From: Sulfurimonas sp. HSL-3221
GTDB lineage: Bacteria; Campylobacterota; Campylobacteria; Campylobacterales; Sulfurimonadaceae
Assembly: GCF_021044585.1 (NCBI RefSeq)
Contig: NZ_CP087998.1
Span: forward strand, 1,674,001 to 1,738,000
DNA: 64,000 bases
Direction of reading: 5' to 3'
Under the pieces are notes generated by a model. The model did not search any database. It saw only the letters and a program-made list of their open reading frames with translations, and was not told the origin of the DNA. Shown piece after piece: positions 29,678-37,858 of the stretch (its first letter is position 1; each line of letters starts with the position of its first letter). Both the position numbers and the translations under genes were made by a program.

Positions 29678-30400
29678 ATGGATAATGTCATTATGTTTTT
29701 CAGCGGCCTCCTCCTCGCCGGAGGGATCGCCGTTTTGCTCTGGTACCTGAAGCGCACCAAAAAAGAGGGGCCTGCCAACGTCACGCTCTATTCGACCATA
29801 GAGAAAATGGAATCCCTGGGCAACCTCAACGTCTACAAGGTTGTCACCAAGGAGATCGTCACGGCCTCCGACCATATCTTCGGGAATTTCGGTGAGAAGT
29901 ACCTGCGCTGGCTCATCTCCAAGAAAAAACTGGCGATGATCTTCACCTTCGACATCGATTTCAGCTACAACCTCAAAGACAGCCGCTTCGGCATCGAGGA
30001 GCTCGGGGAGGGGCAGTACCTTTTCAAAATGCCCGAGTGCCGCTATTCGCTCAGTATCAAAGACATCAGTTTCTACGACGAACAGAACGGCAAACTTCTG
30101 CCGTGGCTGCTGCCCGATCTCATTGCCGGCGTCTTCAGTGACGGCTTTGATGAAAACGACCGTAACGCCCTGATCAAGGAGGCGAAAAAGCAGGTCTCCG
30201 CCATCGCCAACGGCATGATGATCGAGCTGCTTCCCGACGTGCAGAAATCCGCCCGTACGACACTGGAGCAGATCGCCTTCGCCCTCAACGCCGCATCGAT
30301 CCAGTTCGATTTCTCCGAATCCCCGACGATCGAAAACACTGTCGACTACCTTCCGGGGAACCGGACCGAAGCCCAGCTTCCCCCCGCTACAGAGGCGTAA
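29678..30400 (+). CDS. DUF4230-type membrane-anchored protein
   Basis: Protein of 240 residues with one N-terminal membrane helix (about 4-24) and a basic stop (KRTKKE), followed by a soluble domain with VTKEIVTASDH, KKLAMIFTFDIDFSYNL and KDISFYDEQNGKLLPWLLPDLI, which I associate with DUF4230. Function unknown. It is convergent with comF, only three bases between stops. Confidence 0.7.
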   Translation: MDNVIMFFSGLLLAGGIAVLLWYLKRTKKEGPANVTLYSTIEKMESLGNLNVYKVVTKEIVTASDHIFGNFGEKYLRWLISKKKLAMIFTFDIDFSYNLKDSRFGIEELGEGQYLFKMPECRYSLSIKDISFYDEQNGKLLPWLLPDLIAGVFSDGFDENDRNALIKEAKKQVSAIANGMMIELLPDVQKSARTTLEQIAFALNAASIQFDFSESPTIENTVDYLPGNRTEAQLPPATEA

Positions 30401-30403
30401 CCT

Positions 30404-30976
30404 TCAGCGTTCCGCGTCGGCCAGCGTCAGGCAGAAAAGCACCTCTTTCCCCTCCCGCTCCAGCGCCTCCACCGCCTGGGTCAGCGTCAGGCCCGTTGTC
30501 AGGATATCGTCGACAAGGATCACTTTCTTTTCCGGAAAAGGCTTCACTGCAAATGCCCGCGGGTGCGTCAGGCGGTACTGGAAGTCCTGCCCGGAATAGC
30601 GGTGCCCTGATCGGTCGCGCAGCACGGTGTGCCTCGGTGTCAATGCTGCGGTTTTCATCGCCCTGGCCAGGATCGCCGTATGCGAATAGCCGTGCCGCAC
30701 ATGGTCATCCACGGCGATAACGGCCACGGCATCGTCCAACCCCAATGTCTTTGCATACGGTGTGAAGGAAGCTGATGCCATGATCGTGTAAAGGTGGTGT
30801 CCGATATCCGTATGCTTCGTCAGCAGCAGCGGCTCGATCTCGTCGTATCTGTAAAAGGAGTGTACGGGGAGTTTCCCGAGGATCTTTCGGGTGTGAAGGG
30901 ATGGGGTGAGATGTTCATCGCGGCAGGCCCTGCAAATGCGGCTCAGTGACCACGATTCGCAGAGTAGACAACGCAA
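30404..30976 (-). CDS. comF: ComF-family phosphoribosyltransferase-like protein
   Basis: Protein of 190 residues with an N-terminal four-Cys zinc knuckle (CLLCESWSLSRICRAC) and a C-terminal PRTase fold with the PRPP loop VILVDDILTTGLTL. In naturally competent bacteria ComF helps DNA uptake or uses the DNA. The start is a TTG directly before the zinc knuckle and has a weak RBS. It follows lepA by ten bases. Confidence 0.88.
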   Translation of the reverse strand: MRCLLCESWSLSRICRACRDEHLTPSLHTRKILGKLPVHSFYRYDEIEPLLLTKHTDIGHHLYTIMASASFTPYAKTLGLDDAVAVIAVDDHVRHGYSHTAILARAMKTAALTPRHTVLRDRSGHRYSGQDFQYRLTHPRAFAVKPFPEKKVILVDDILTTGLTLTQAVEALEREGKEVLFCLTLADAER

Positions 30977-30986
30977 AGTCCGCCGC

Positions 30987-32783
30987 CTAGTCCATTTTAA
31001 GGACGGACATGAAGGCCTCCTGCGGCAACTGAACCTTGCCGATCGCCTTCATCCGTTTTTTACCGGCTTTCTGTTTCTCGAGCAGCTTGCGTTTACGGGT
31101 AATATCCCCGCCGTAACACTTCGCCGTGACGTTCTTGCCCATCGACTTGACCGTCTCGCGGGCAATGACTTTGTTGCCGACGGAGGCCTGTACCGCCACC
31201 TCGAAAAGCTGGCGGGGGATGAGCTCTTTCATGCTCTTGACCAGGGCACGACCGCGCTGTTCCGCCTGTTCGCGCGGGACGATGACCGAGAGGGCGTCGA
31301 CGACATCACCGGCGACGCGAACGTCGAGCTTGACGAGGTCGCCCTCCCTGAAGTCGGTCGGTTCATAATCGAAGCTCGCGTACCCTTTGGAGATGGACTT
31401 GAGCTTGTCGTAGAAGTCGACGACGATCTCGTTCATCGGTACGGAGTACTCCAGCAGGACGCGTTCCTCGTTAAGGTAATCCATCTTCTCCTGGAGGCCG
31501 CGCTTGGCGACAAGCAGGTTCATGATGTTGCCGAGGTACTCCGTCGGCGTGATGACCGTCGCCTTGACGTAGGGCTCCTCGATACGCTCGATGTGGTTCA
31601 CCGGCGGCAGCTCTGAGGGGTTGTGCACTTCTTGTGTCGAGCCGTCCGTCAGATAGACGTCGTAGACAACCGACGGCGCCGTCGCGATCAGGTCCAGGTC
31701 GAATTCGCGTTCCAGGCGCTCCTTGATGACCTCCATGTGCAGCATGCCTAGGAAACCGACACGGAAACCAAAGCCCAGCGCGATGGACGTTTCCGGCTCA
31801 TAGCTGAGCGAAGAGTCGTTGAGGCGCAGTTTATCGAGCGCATCGCGCAGGTCTTCGAACTTGTCCGTATCGATGGGGTAGAGCCCCGCGAAGACGAAGG
31901 GCTTGGCCGGTTCGTAATCGCCGACAGGTTCTGCCGTCGGGTTTTTCGCATCGGTGATCGTATCGCCGACGTTAAGGGTCCCGACATCTTTGAGGCCAAG
32001 CACGACAATGCCGATCTCACCGCTGCCGATGGAGTCGGTCTTCATCTTTTTGAGCGGGTGCGGGTACATGAGGTCGAGAACCTCGTGCTGCTCGTTGTTG
32101 CTCATCAGCTTGACGATCTGCTTTTTGCGGATGCTGCCGTCAAAGACGCGCACCAGTGCCAGCGCACCAAGATAGGGGTCGAACCAGCTGTCGTAGATGA
32201 TCGCCTTCGTCGGCGCTACCGGATCACCCACCGGGGCGGGAATGCGATCGACGATGGCATCGACGAGCTCACGGATCCCCACGCCCGTTTTGGCGGAGAC
32301 CATCAGGGCGTCCGTGGCGTCAATGCCGATGCTCGATTCGATCTCCTCGGCAACGCGCTCCGGCTCGGCAGCGGGCAGATCGATCTTGTTGATGACCGGG
32401 AGGAGTTCGAGGTTATTGTCCAGGGCCAGATAGACGTTGGCGATGGTCTGCGCCTCGACCCCCTGCGCCGCATCGACGATCAGCAGCGCACCGTCGGAGG
32501 AGGCGAGCGATTTGCTCACTTCGTAGCTGAAGTCGACATGGCCCGGGGTGTCAATGAGGTTGAGGACGTAGTGCTCCCCGTCTTTGACATAATCAAGCCG
32601 GACGCTCTGCGCCTTGATGGTGATACCGCGCTCCTGCTCGATGTCCATCGTATCCATCATCTGTGACTTGAGTTCGCGCTCCGTGACGGAACCGCACTCC
32701 TGGATGATCCGGTCGGCCAGGGTGCTTTTACCGTGGTCGATGTGGGCGATGATGGAGAAGTTGCGAATATGTTTGAGATCCAT
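30987..32783 (-). CDS. lepA: Elongation factor 4
   Basis: Ribosome-associated GTPase of the EF-G family. Seen: G1 [10 protein letters not shown]3 DTPGHVDF, G4 NKIDLP, and the LepA-specific C-terminal end ([18 protein letters not shown]). 598 residues is normal. It lies between prs and comF on the same strand. Confidence 0.98.
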   Translation of the reverse strand: MDLKHIRNFSIIAHIDHGKSTLADRIIQECGSVTERELKSQMMDTMDIEQERGITIKAQSVRLDYVKDGEHYVLNLIDTPGHVDFSYEVSKSLASSDGALLIVDAAQGVEAQTIANVYLALDNNLELLPVINKIDLPAAEPERVAEEIESSIGIDATDALMVSAKTGVGIRELVDAIVDRIPAPVGDPVAPTKAIIYDSWFDPYLGALALVRVFDGSIRKKQIVKLMSNNEQHEVLDLMYPHPLKKMKTDSIGSGEIGIVVLGLKDVGTLNVGDTITDAKNPTAEPVGDYEPAKPFVFAGLYPIDTDKFEDLRDALDKLRLNDSSLSYEPETSIALGFGFRVGFLGMLHMEVIKERLEREFDLDLIATAPSVVYDVYLTDGSTQEVHNPSELPPVNHIERIEEPYVKATVITPTEYLGNIMNLLVAKRGLQEKMDYLNEERVLLEYSVPMNEIVVDFYDKLKSISKGYASFDYEPTDFREGDLVKLDVRVAGDVVDALSVIVPREQAEQRGRALVKSMKELIPRQLFEVAVQASVGNKVIARETVKSMGKNVTAKCYGGDITRKRKLLEKQKAGKKRMKAIGKVQLPQEAFMSVLKMD

Positions 32784-32894
32784 AGATTCCTCATGATTGC
32801 ACTGCGAAATTGTCAGTGCGGTTTAGCTGTGCGGGGCCCGCTGCCGAAGCGAACTCAGCGTTAGCGTCGTATCAGGGGTTTGACGCCTGCTACG

Positions 32895-33821
32895 TTATGC
32901 AAAAAGCGAGTTGACGCTCTCGTTGTGGTAAACGCGACGGATGACCTCGCCGAAGAGCGGCGCGACTGTCAGCACCTTGATCTTCGGGTGCGGTTTGGAA
33001 TCGAGGGAGTTGGTGACGATCAGTTCGTCCAGTTCGCCCTTGTCGATATTTTCATAGGCTTTGCCGCTCAAGACCGCGTGCGTCGCACACGCCATGACGG
33101 AAGTTGCGCCCTTGGCTTTGAGTGCTGCCGCCGCCTTGACCATCGTCCCGGCCGTATCGACCATGTCGTCGATCATGATAACGTCTTTACCGTCGACGTC
33201 GCCGATGATGTTCATGACCTCGGCCACGTTCGCTTTTTCGCGGCGCTTGTCGACGATGACCATCTCGAGCCCCAGTTTCTCCGCGAAGTAACGGGCACGG
33301 GCAACGCCGCCGATATCCGGGCTCGCGATGATCGGGTTGGGAAGCTTCTTGCTCTCGATATGCTGCTGGAAGATGATGGAACCGTAGAGGTTGTCGACGG
33401 GGATGTCGAAGAAGCCCTGGATCTGACCGGCGTGCAGGTCGATGGTGACAAGGCGGTCAATGCCCGCCGTCTGGTAGAGGTTGGCGACCAGCTTCGCGCT
33501 GATCGGAACACGCGGCGCCGCTTTACGGTCCTGGCGCGCATAGCCGAAATAGGGGATGACGGCGGTAATGGAGCTTGCGGAGGAGCGGCGCAGAGCGTCG
33601 GTCATGATGAGCAGTTCCATCAGGTTGTCGTTGGACGGGGCTCCCGTTGACTGGATGATGAAGACATCACGTCCGCGGACGCTCTCCGCAACCTGGACGG
33701 AGATCTCCCCGTCACTGAAACGTTTAATGTCCGCTTTCGCCAGGGGAACGTCGAGGTAGCTGCAGACCTCTTTCGCAAACTCTTCGCTGGCACTTCCCGC
33801 AAAAATCTTGTAACCGCGCAT
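32895..33821 (-). CDS. prs: Ribose-phosphate pyrophosphokinase
   Basis: Makes PRPP from ribose-5-phosphate and ATP, feeding purine, pyrimidine, histidine and tryptophan synthesis. Seen: KIFAGSASEEFA at the start, ISVQVAESVRGRDVF, YFGYARQDRK and the PRPP-binding VIMIDDMVDTAGT. 308 residues is normal. A TATAAT promoter and a stem-loop lie upstream. Confidence 0.98.
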   Translation of the reverse strand: MRGYKIFAGSASEEFAKEVCSYLDVPLAKADIKRFSDGEISVQVAESVRGRDVFIIQSTGAPSNDNLMELLIMTDALRRSSASSITAVIPYFGYARQDRKAAPRVPISAKLVANLYQTAGIDRLVTIDLHAGQIQGFFDIPVDNLYGSIIFQQHIESKKLPNPIIASPDIGGVARARYFAEKLGLEMVIVDKRREKANVAEVMNIIGDVDGKDVIMIDDMVDTAGTMVKAAAALKAKGATSVMACATHAVLSGKAYENIDKGELDELIVTNSLDSKPHPKIKVLTVAPLFGEVIRRVYHNESVNSLFA

Positions 33822-33846
33822 CGCAATTCTCCAAAGGTAATTATCG

Positions 33847-33883
33847 TTGCCGTTTCATACGGCAAATTGAGTATGAAATTATA
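33847..33883 (-). promoter_or_regulatory. prs promoter -10 and leader hairpin
   Basis: Minus-strand TATAAT at 33878-33883 is followed in the leader by a perfect 7-bp stem, TTGCCGT TTCAT ACGGCAA (33847-33865), about 26 bases before the ATG. It could stabilise the mRNA or be a regulator site; nothing more can be said. Confidence 0.5.
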
Positions 33884-33919
33884 GCGTGCGCGGCTTAGCA
33901 GGGAGTAAAACAGCCGCCG

Positions 33920-34588
33920 TTATACCGGCAGACCGAATTTCTGTGTCACGAGTTCGCCCTCGTCGTTGAAAAAGAGGTAGTAGAGGAAGTCTTTTTTGAC
34001 CGGCTGTCCCGCCAGGTAGCGCAGGGCAAGGTTCGCCTGCAGCGAGGCGATATGCATGACAATCGGCGCGGCGATCCCCGCCGGTTCTTTGAGCGTGATC
34101 TTGAAAACGTCGTTGAAAGAGGAGCGGTCGAAAAAACAGACCTGTCCGTGGAATGCCTCCACCGAACCGTAAACCCACGGCGTGTTTTTGATCTTGGCGT
34201 ATTCGTTGATCTGCCCCCGCGTCGGCAGGTTGTCCGTCGCGTCGAGGATAAGATCGACATCGATCCCTTTTTTGGCGAAGCCGTTGAAATCGCACTCGTG
34301 CGCATACGCCTTCGTAAAGGGGCAGCGCGCTTCGACGATCCCCGCATTGACGACGGCCTTATTCTTACCCTCGTCCCCCGTCTTGAAAGCGATCTGGCGG
34401 TGAATGTTGTGCACGCTCACCTCATCGAAATCCACAATGTGTATCTCCCCTATTCCCGTTGCTCCCAGGGCGAAGGCAAGGGAGCTTCCCAGTCCCCCGC
34501 TCCCGATGATGGCGATCCGCTTCGCCTGCAGCGACTGCTGGACCTCTTCACCCCAGAGTTTGATCTGACGATGGAAATACTGCATCAT
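33920..34588 (-). CDS. HesA/MoeB/ThiF-family adenylyltransferase
   Basis: E1-like enzyme that adenylates the C-terminus of a ubiquitin-fold sulfur carrier. Seen: FHRQIKLWG at the start, the nucleotide motif IGSGGLGSSLAFALGATG, DFDEVSVHNIHRQ and the Asp in LDATDN. About 222 residues. It lacks the zinc-binding Cys pairs of MoeB/ThiF, so it may be a truncated HesA-type form. The ATG at 34588 follows GAGGAGG at eight bases. No sulfur-carrier gene is adjacent. Confidence 0.85.
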   Translation of the reverse strand: MMQYFHRQIKLWGEEVQQSLQAKRIAIIGSGGLGSSLAFALGATGIGEIHIVDFDEVSVHNIHRQIAFKTGDEGKNKAVVNAGIVEARCPFTKAYAHECDFNGFAKKGIDVDLILDATDNLPTRGQINEYAKIKNTPWVYGSVEAFHGQVCFFDRSSFNDVFKITLKEPAGIAAPIVMHIASLQANLALRYLAGQPVKKDFLYYLFFNDEGELVTQKFGLPV

Positions 34589-34628
34589 GATCCGCACCTC
34601 CTCAAATAGCTAATCGCACTGTAACATT

Positions 34629-34648
34629 AAAAAGTTTAATAACTTTTT
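34629..34648. repeat. Perfect 8-bp AT-rich inverted repeat in a divergent promoter region
   Basis: AAAAAGTT TAAT AACTTTTT lies between the ThiF-like gene (minus) and the membrane protein at 34744 (plus), whose -10 TATAAT is at 34712-34717. It could be an operator or a terminator-like hairpin. Confidence 0.45.
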
Positions 34649-34743
34649 GATAAATCCACCCGGACCCTCCCATTTTAGGCAATCCGAACGGCCAAAATGT
34701 GTAAAAACCGCTATAATAAGCCCACAAAACCGCAGGAGGAAGC

Positions 34744-35235
34744 GTGCTCGCCTTTATCGACAAGACCATCATCCCCTTTGTGACCCGAAGCAACGACCAG
34801 CCGCTGCTGCTGCGTGAGCTGCTCGAGATCAACAAGAACCACGACGACGGCCTCAAACTCGAAGGGAAGATCCCGGGGCTGAAACTGCGGATCGGCCGAA
34901 CGATTCTCGTCTTCCTCATCCTCTGGAACCTCATCCTCCTGCCGCTGAGCCTCCTCTTTCACAAAGAACTCGAGAAGATCGACTGCCACCTGCTCATCAT
35001 CCTCGCCATCCTCTTTACGGGGATGTTCTTCGGCACCTACATGATGTTCAAAGAGTGGCTCGTCGACCGGATGGCGACCCAGCGCATCAAAGAGGCGTGG
35101 CAGAATCACTTCCCCCACTTCGCCTACGAGAAGCACCACGTCGAGGTAACCTCCCTTTATCGTGAAGCCATCGATAAAGATGTCCCGAACAAAGAGCTCT
35201 ACCTCTTCATGATGAACAGGCTCGCGGCGGAGTAA
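34744..35235 (+). CDS. Two-helix inner membrane protein of unknown function
   Basis: Protein of 163 residues with hydrophobic helices at about 53-72 and 82-102 and charged cytoplasmic ends. The GTG start follows AGGAGG at six bases. No motif recognised. It is six bases upstream of the yjbQ-like gene and probably co-transcribed with it. Confidence 0.7.
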   Translation: MLAFIDKTIIPFVTRSNDQPLLLRELLEINKNHDDGLKLEGKIPGLKLRIGRTILVFLILWNLILLPLSLLFHKELEKIDCHLLIILAILFTGMFFGTYMMFKEWLVDRMATQRIKEAWQNHFPHFAYEKHHVEVTSLYREAIDKDVPNKELYLFMMNRLAAE

Positions 35236-35240
35236 ACGGC

Positions 35241-35645
35241 TTGTTCCAAACCACGGTCACCCTGCCCCCCTACCCACGGGGATTTCACCTCATCACCAAC
35301 GCCGTTGACAATGCCGTCGCGGCATCCGGCGCCACAACCGGGCTCGCCCACCTTTTTCTCAAACACACCAGCGCCTCGCTCTGCATCAATGAAAACGCCG
35401 ACCCCTCCGTCCGCCGTGACATGGAGCGCTTCTTCAGCGATGTCGCCGACGCCAAGCCCTACTACGTCCACACGTACGAAGGCGACGACGACATGCCGGC
35501 GCATATCAAAAGCGTCATGCTCGGCACCTCGCTCACTATCCCCGTCACCAACGGCCGCCTGAACCTCGGCACCTGGCAGGGGATCTACCTCGGCGAACAC
35601 CGCGACCACGGCGGCAGCCGGAAGATCGTCATCACTGTCTACTGA
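35241..35645 (+). CDS. YjbQ/UPF0047 family protein
   Basis: Protein of 134 residues matching the YjbQ family, assigned weak thiamine-phosphate synthase activity in E. coli. Seen: GLAHLFLKHTSASLCINENADP, DMPAHIKSVMLGTSLTIPV, and GTWQGIYLGEHRDHGG. The conserved His and Glu residues of the family are present. The start is a TTG with GGAG upstream. Confidence 0.9.
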   Translation: MFQTTVTLPPYPRGFHLITNAVDNAVAASGATTGLAHLFLKHTSASLCINENADPSVRRDMERFFSDVADAKPYYVHTYEGDDDMPAHIKSVMLGTSLTIPVTNGRLNLGTWQGIYLGEHRDHGGSRKIVITVY

Positions 35646-35683
35646 CGCTGTACATTTTTGCGCCTATACGATCCGTTGCTTCA

Positions 35684-35709
35684 TTCTTTTCTTTTTCATA
35701 AGAAAAGAA
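35684..35709. terminator. Perfect 10-bp hairpin after yjbQ
   Basis: TTCTTTTCTT TTTCAT AAGAAAAGAA forms a perfect AT-rich stem 38 bases after the yjbQ stop. It may end transcription, but no clean T-run follows. Confidence 0.35.
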
Positions 35710-35756
35710 ACAAAAGAAAATCGTCGTTGCGCGAATCGCACGCTGCTCCCGGCTTG

Positions 35757-36048
35757 AGGGTATATCTATAACCCCTGTGCAGTTTCAGCGAAGCAGAGAA
35801 AGACATAATCAAGGCGACGTTTTGCACCCGAGGGCATTCCCTTTGGTCAAGGCCTGGCCATATCCAAGTCGAGAAGCGGCAACGCTGAGTATGGCTTTTC
35901 TCTGTTTCGCCCTAAGGGAGGATTTGGAAACGCAACTTTCCCTCCGTTTTCCGCTCGACTTGGCTACACCAGGCCTTCACAAAAAACAAAGACAACCTCA
36001 CGCTTCCAAAACCCTCTGAAATCTGCACAGGGGTTATAGATATACCCT
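35757..36048. repeat. Structured element copy A (292 bp, covarying arms)
   Basis: The terminal arms 35757-35782 and 36023-36048 are perfectly complementary over 26 bp. A second pairing TTTCAG/CTGAAA follows directly. Inside are P3 (35788-35802 with 35895-35910) and P4 (35849-35873 with 35954-35977); their order P3L-P4L-P3R-P4R makes them a pseudoknot or alternatives. Two blocks, CATAATCAAGGCGACG (35804-35819) and a 23-base block at 35878-35900 containing GCAACGCTGAGTATGGC, are identical in copy B. It lies between convergent genes. An ORF through it (35777-36019) is not credible. Confidence 0.75.
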
Positions 36049-36096
36049 TATACCTCCAGGGCGGCTTTCACGGCACGCTTAACGACAGGTTGCCTA

Positions 36097-36164
36097 TTGA
36101 TTATATGCGCTTCGGGAACCGAAGCTAATCAAAAAACAAAGAGCTTCGACACGTCGAAGCGCAT
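36097..36164. repeat. Mutually exclusive hairpins downstream of element A
   Basis: Hairpin 1: TTGATTA...GCTTCGG GAA CCGAAGC TAATCAA (36097-36132). Hairpin 2: GCTTCGAC AC GTCGAAGC (36143-36160). A third pairing, ATGCGCTTCG (36105-36114) with CGAAGCGCAT (36155-36164), would disrupt both. Confidence 0.55.
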
Positions 36165-36266
36165 GAATTAAATGGACTCTTGGCCTTGAGCGCGATCCTT
36201 ATAAGCCATCCCGGAGGCACAAAGCCGGGAGGGATGAGCGATTCGCGAAAGGCCGATTTTTGCGCT

Positions 36267-36283
36267 ACTTTTTCTAAAAAAGT
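36267..36283. terminator. AT-rich hairpin before the thioredoxin-like gene end
   Basis: ACTTTTT CTA AAAAAGT lies 55 bases beyond the stop of the minus-strand gene ending at 36338. Each arm supplies a T-run on one strand, so it could end transcription from either side. Confidence 0.4.
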
Positions 36284-36337
36284 GGCAGAAGAGTGTTATC
36301 AAAATTGTAGATTGAAGAGCTGCCCGCTATCGTCTAT

Positions 36338-36841
36338 TTAGAAAATCTCGGCAAGCCAGAGACGCAGCTTCAACCCCCACGTCGTCGTATACCCGCTCTC
36401 GGCCCAGAAGACTTTGCCATCTTTGTCGACAATGATCGTTGTCGGGAAGACGCCGATCTTGAACGCCTCCGCAATGGCGCCGTTCTGGTCGTTGATGACG
36501 GGAAAAGAGAGGCCGTTTGCTTTCATGTACTCGCCGATCTTCTCCAGCCCTCCCGATTTGACGGCGACGGTAATGACCTTTTCGTCCTTGACGAGGGCGT
36601 CGATGTTGCCCGCTTCCGCATGGCAGACGGGGCACCAAGTCGCCCAGAAGTGCAGGATGTAGGGTTTGTCCGGTTTGACACTGCTGTCATACGCCAGCCC
36701 GTAGAGTTTGGAGACCTCCACCTTCGGCAGGGCGGCACCCTCGAATGAGGGGGCGCGCAGGTAGCCGATGACGGTGGCACCGACTGCCGTCAGCAGTGCA
36801 AGAACAATGAACTCTTTGAGCCACTTCTTCCATTTAGTCAC
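36338..36841 (-). CDS. Membrane-anchored thioredoxin-like protein (TlpA/ScsD type)
   Basis: Protein of 167 residues with an N-terminal membrane helix (about 10-28) and a periplasmic thioredoxin fold with active site FWATWCPVCHAE and the cis-Pro loop IGVFPTTIIVDKDG. Likely a thiol-disulfide oxidoreductase. The start is GTG, overlapping the end of the upstream gene by eight bases. It is last in the minus-strand run from ileS. Confidence 0.88.
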   Translation of the reverse strand: MTKWKKWLKEFIVLALLTAVGATVIGYLRAPSFEGAALPKVEVSKLYGLAYDSSVKPDKPYILHFWATWCPVCHAEAGNIDALVKDEKVITVAVKSGGLEKIGEYMKANGLSFPVINDQNGAIAEAFKIGVFPTTIIVDKDGKVFWAESGYTTTWGLKLRLWLAEIF

Positions 36842-37628
36842 GCCGCTTCTCCACCGCCTCTTTGAACTTCCATCCCCGGCGCGACTCCATCACCTGCGCA
36901 TGGTCGATCTCGACGACCATCAGCTCCTCCGTGTCCCCCAGCGTGCTTTCGATCTCCCCGTCTGGGTTGGCCAGGAGCGAGTCGCCGTAAAAGCGCCAGA
37001 GGTGCCCGTCGTCTTTCACGTCGCCAATACGGTTCGCCCGCAGCACGAAGCAGTTGTGCGTAAAAGCGCGCATCTTGATCAGCTCACGCCACCGCTGCTG
37101 CGACTCGAAAGTCGAGGCCGTCGGCAGCAGGATGCAGTCGATCCGCTTCTCCCAGATGCTCTGCCACAGCGCGTCGAAGTGCAGCTCGTAACCGCCGAGG
37201 ATACCAAAGCGGACGTTGTCGACGCGGAAAGTGAGCGGTTCATGCAGCGTTTCGACCGGGTTGGCAAAGAAGGCGGCCTCGTTCCAGTGGGGATAGTCGA
37301 TCAGCACCTGCTGCTGGTAGTAGGCTGTCGAACGGGGAGAGACTTTGACGATGCTCTTAAAGGGGGTGCCCCCTTTGACCGTCACCAGGGGGGCGACGAA
37401 GGTCATGTCGTAGGTGGCGGCGAGGTCACGCAGAATGCCCAGCTGGTGATCACAGAGTTCGCGCAGCATCGACACGGGGGTCTGCTGCAGCTCTTTGAAA
37501 AAGGAGTTCAGGAGGTACTCGCCCATCAGCAAAACGCGGACACCGCGCTTGTGGGCGATCCGGACGTAGTGGTACAGCTTCGTCGTGCTCATGCCGACCG
37601 AGGGAAGCTGCAGCACGCCCAGCGTCAC
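36834..37628 (-). CDS. Nitrilase-fold protein lacking catalytic Cys and Lys
   Basis: Carbon-nitrogen-hydrolase fold of 264 residues. The Glu of the triad seems present (LLMGEYLLN), but the usual Lys segment reads YYQQQVLIDYPHW and the usual Cys motif (CYE-L-F) reads ILGGYELHF with Gly at the Cys position. Late motifs such as LLPTASTFESQQRWREL and ANRIG are well kept, so the fold is maintained. Probably a non-hydrolytic binding protein. The GTG start overlaps the xseB stop. Confidence 0.8.
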   Translation of the reverse strand: MTLGVLQLPSVGMSTTKLYHYVRIAHKRGVRVLLMGEYLLNSFFKELQQTPVSMLRELCDHQLGILRDLAATYDMTFVAPLVTVKGGTPFKSIVKVSPRSTAYYQQQVLIDYPHWNEAAFFANPVETLHEPLTFRVDNVRFGILGGYELHFDALWQSIWEKRIDCILLPTASTFESQQRWRELIKMRAFTHNCFVLRANRIGDVKDDGHLWRFYGDSLLANPDGEIESTLGDTEELMVVEIDHAQVMESRRGWKFKEAVEKRRD

Positions 37629-37825
37629 GACTCCGTCTCCTCCCCGCTGCGGATCTGTTCGATCTTTTTGCGCGCCTCTTCGAGGATCCGCTGCGCCTCT
37701 TTGAGCGCCTTGGTCCCCGACTCGTAGGCCTTGACGCTCTCCTCGAGCGTCATCTCGGGGTTCATCAGCTTCTCGAGGATCTGTTTCGCCTCTTCCAGGC
37801 GCCCTTCAAAATCGTTCGCTTCCAC
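37625..37825 (-). CDS. xseB: Exodeoxyribonuclease VII small subunit
   Basis: Helical 66-residue protein with FEGRLEEAKQILEKLMNPEMTLEESV and YESGTKALKEAQRILEEA, matching XseB, which coats the long helices of XseA. The GTG at 37825 is preferred because GGAG lies five bases upstream; the GTG at 37831 would touch the RBS. xseA is not in the window. Confidence 0.93.
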   Translation of the reverse strand: MEANDFEGRLEEAKQILEKLMNPEMTLEESVKAYESGTKALKEAQRILEEARKKIEQIRSGEETES

Positions 37826-37858
37826 TCTCACTCCTTCGCTGCGTGCAGCATGGGTACG

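Larger units (their letters stand above)
35730..36247. repeat. Outer dyad enclosing element A
   Basis: Arms CGCGAATCGC-N6-CTCCCGGCTT (35730-35755) and AAGCCGGGAG-N6-GCGATTCGCG (36222-36247) are complementary over 20 of 26 positions, with a symmetric six-base internal loop. They enclose element A and a 170-base segment with further hairpins. The block from 35646 to 36337 contains no credible gene. Confidence 0.7.

Noticed and set aside
32784-32894. Possible third relative of elements A/B between lepA and prs
   Set aside because: Only a ten-base match (AACGCTGAGT on the minus strand) and a small hairpin; too short to separate from chance.
35777-36019. 80-codon ORF inside element A
   Set aside because: The frame is not kept in copy B and the DNA is constrained by base pairing.
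35757-36048. Element A as a MITE or insertion sequence end pair
   Set aside because: MITE copies share their terminal repeats in sequence; here the ends differ between copies while staying self-complementary, no target duplication is obvious, and no transposase gene is in the window.
35757-36048. Elements A and B as integron attC sites
   Set aside because: They are about twice the usual length, lack GTTRRRY/RYYYAAC cores at their ends, and no cassette gene follows copy A.
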